A stretch of 64,000 bases of DNA from JAGVPT01 sp963772165 (GTDB taxonomy: Bacteria; Bacteroidota; Ignavibacteria; UBA10030; UBA8401): positions 62,001 to 126,000 of the forward strand of contig CAVYWA010000023.1 of the NCBI GenBank assembly GCA_963772165.1, written 5' to 3'. Numbering within the stretch: position 1 is the stretch's first letter; every line of letters begins with the position of its first letter. The notes under the pieces are model-generated. The model ran no database searches, had not been told where the DNA came from, and worked only from the letters and a program-made list of their open reading frames with translations. Made by a program: the position numbers and the translations under genes. Positions 63,105 through 64,000 of the stretch are shown here, piece after piece.

Positions 63105-63265
63105 TTCGATCCTCTTACTCTATCAAATTCATTTACAAATTATGAAATGTAAAAAAGTGCGACTTACTTTCGAAGCAAGACGTACTCTCCTTTTTTGTCG
63201 CAATTTCAGCCGGAAAAATTGGTTGTAGAATAGTTGTAGCATCTCCGAGGAATCCGTAATAAATC

Positions 63266-64000
63266 TTACTTCAACAACAACATCTTCTTCATCTGCATTT
63301 TCCCGCCGAACTCCAGCCGCGCAAAATATATTCCGGTCGCCAGCCGGGATGCATCGAATGTTCCCTGGTTATATTGCCCAGCTGTCGCAACTCCATCGAA
63401 GAGCGTTGCAACGAGCTGTCCGAGTGCGTTATATACTTTCAAGGTAGCCTTTCCATCCGTCGGCACAGTGAATTGCATATTTGTTGACGGATTGAAAGGG
63501 TTCGGAAAGTTCTGCGACAACCCGAAGACCCTCGGCGCACCGCCGACTGCAACTTGGACCTGCTGTGAATATGTGAACGCACCGTCATGGTCGATTTGTT
63601 TCAACCGGTACGAATATGTTCCCGCGGTTCCAACATTATCCTTAAAAGAGTAATTATGAGGGGCGTTGCTTGTGCCTGCACCGGCAACTGAGCCAACTTT
63701 TGTCCATTGCTGTGTACTGATTAATCGCCTCTGTATATCAAATCCCGCGTTGTTTACTTCCGTTGCTGTCTTCCATGCAAGCACCGTTGTGAGATTGGTG
63801 GCGGACGCGATGAAGGATGTAAGGTCAACAGGAAGAGTAACTGGAAGTTGGAGCCGGAATTCAACGTTATCGACGTACACATGACCCGACCAAGCTACTG
63901 TGCTATCCTTGGCATTCAAAATTTCGAGACCCGCATTTCCCAACAAGCCATCAACAAGATCAAATAGCGGGTCGGCGGCCATTGTCTCCGCGAGTGGAAA
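63266..64000 (-). CDS. C-terminal part of a T9SS cargo protein (5' end outside window)
   Basis: About 244 codons, open to the window edge. It begins in a beta-sandwich/carbohydrate-binding-like stretch (GLEILNAKDSTVAWSGHVYV then DNVEFRL), then a fibronectin-like repeat (LTSFIASATNLTTVLAWKTA; EVNNAGFDIQRR; GTYSYRLKQIDHDGAFTYS). It ends in a type IX sorting domain (VFGLSQNFPNPFNPSTNMQF, YNALGQLVATL, GIYFARLEFGGKMQMKKMLL). Predicted surface or secreted. The catalytic part, if any, is not visible. Confidence 0.9.
   Translation of the reverse strand, partial: FPLAETMAADPLFDLVDGLLGNAGLEILNAKDSTVAWSGHVYVDNVEFRLQLPVTLPVDLTSFIASATNLTTVLAWKTATEVNNAGFDIQRRLISTQQWTKVGSVAGAGTSNAPHNYSFKDNVGTAGTYSYRLKQIDHDGAFTYSQQVQVAVGGAPRVFGLSQNFPNPFNPSTNMQFTVPTDGKATLKVYNALGQLVATLFDGVATAGQYNQGTFDASRLATGIYFARLEFGGKMQMKKMLLLK

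Overview
The window reads as a stretch of a Bacteroidota/Chlorobiota-type chromosome, most likely an Ignavibacteria-like lineage. Two proteins end in type IX secretion (T9SS) style C-terminal domains, one with the motif YPNPFNP. An LptE-like protein, a DUF4292 lipoprotein, a Bacteroidota-type omega subunit and a YfiT/DinB protein all fit that group. Several genes appear to start with TTG or GTG and many lack a clear Shine-Dalgarno site. I have not computed GC content or codon use. No rRNA, tRNA, CRISPR array, prophage or transposase gene was seen.

Layout. 1-13.3 kb (minus strand): mfd (3' end outside the window), a secreted protein of unknown function, dnaX, lon, then an envelope operon of a TPR lipoprotein, a DUF4292 lipoprotein and a degenerate LytM/EnvC-like protein. 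13.6-17.8 kb: a DUF488 remnant, a GNAT acetyltransferase, murI and a GlnD-like protein. 17.9-23 kb: a large T9SS-type protein with three lamin-tail domains and a TPR/receiver protein. 23.2-29.6 kb (plus): an exopolysaccharide-type operon of UDP-GlcNAc 2-epimerase, a 1317-residue deacetylase/glycosidase-like fusion and a processive GT2. 29.7-36.4 kb (plus): MoxR ATPase, subtilase, VWA membrane protein, DUF423 and DUF2911. 36.4-44.1 kb: pta (minus), then miaB, SPOR protein, sigma-54 activator, lptE, GT2 and a frameshifted TPR gene. 44.1-48.7 kb (minus): rpsT and three parvulin-type chaperone genes in a row. 49-54.6 kb: NUDIX hydrolase, a lipoprotein, SDR, DinB/YfiT, a receiver/DHp protein and rqcH. 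54.8-60.2 kb (plus): yicC, gmk, rpoZ, coaBC, a family 4 uracil-DNA glycosylase and dnaB. 60.2-64 kb: a DUF1460 amidase-like protein, a frameshifted nfo, a decayed GNAT gene, a small helix-rich ORF and the C-terminus of another T9SS cargo protein.

The most unusual signal lies between genes. At least six junctions carry AT-rich arrays whose sequence has a strict 7-base period (for example gaattaa/gagataa, or ttcataa/ttcttaa in the other orientation). In several of them a purine-rich arm faces a pyrimidine-rich inverted arm across a spacer, giving a large potential hairpin. They supply the stop codon of lon, udg and nfo, part of the signal peptide of lptE, and the bases immediately before the start codons of dnaX and dnaB, which share the 12-base string TTGCTYTCCATG. 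They recall the heptanucleotide STRR repeats of cyanobacteria, but I know of no described family with this architecture in this phylum. Two further dispersed palindromic families and one 8-base-period hairpin are also present.

Other points of interest are the deacetylase/hydrolase fusion operon, a pair of perfect inverted DnaA boxes between rqcH and yicC, a lost start codon in the middle parvulin gene, and clustered frameshifts at 61.8-62.8 kb.
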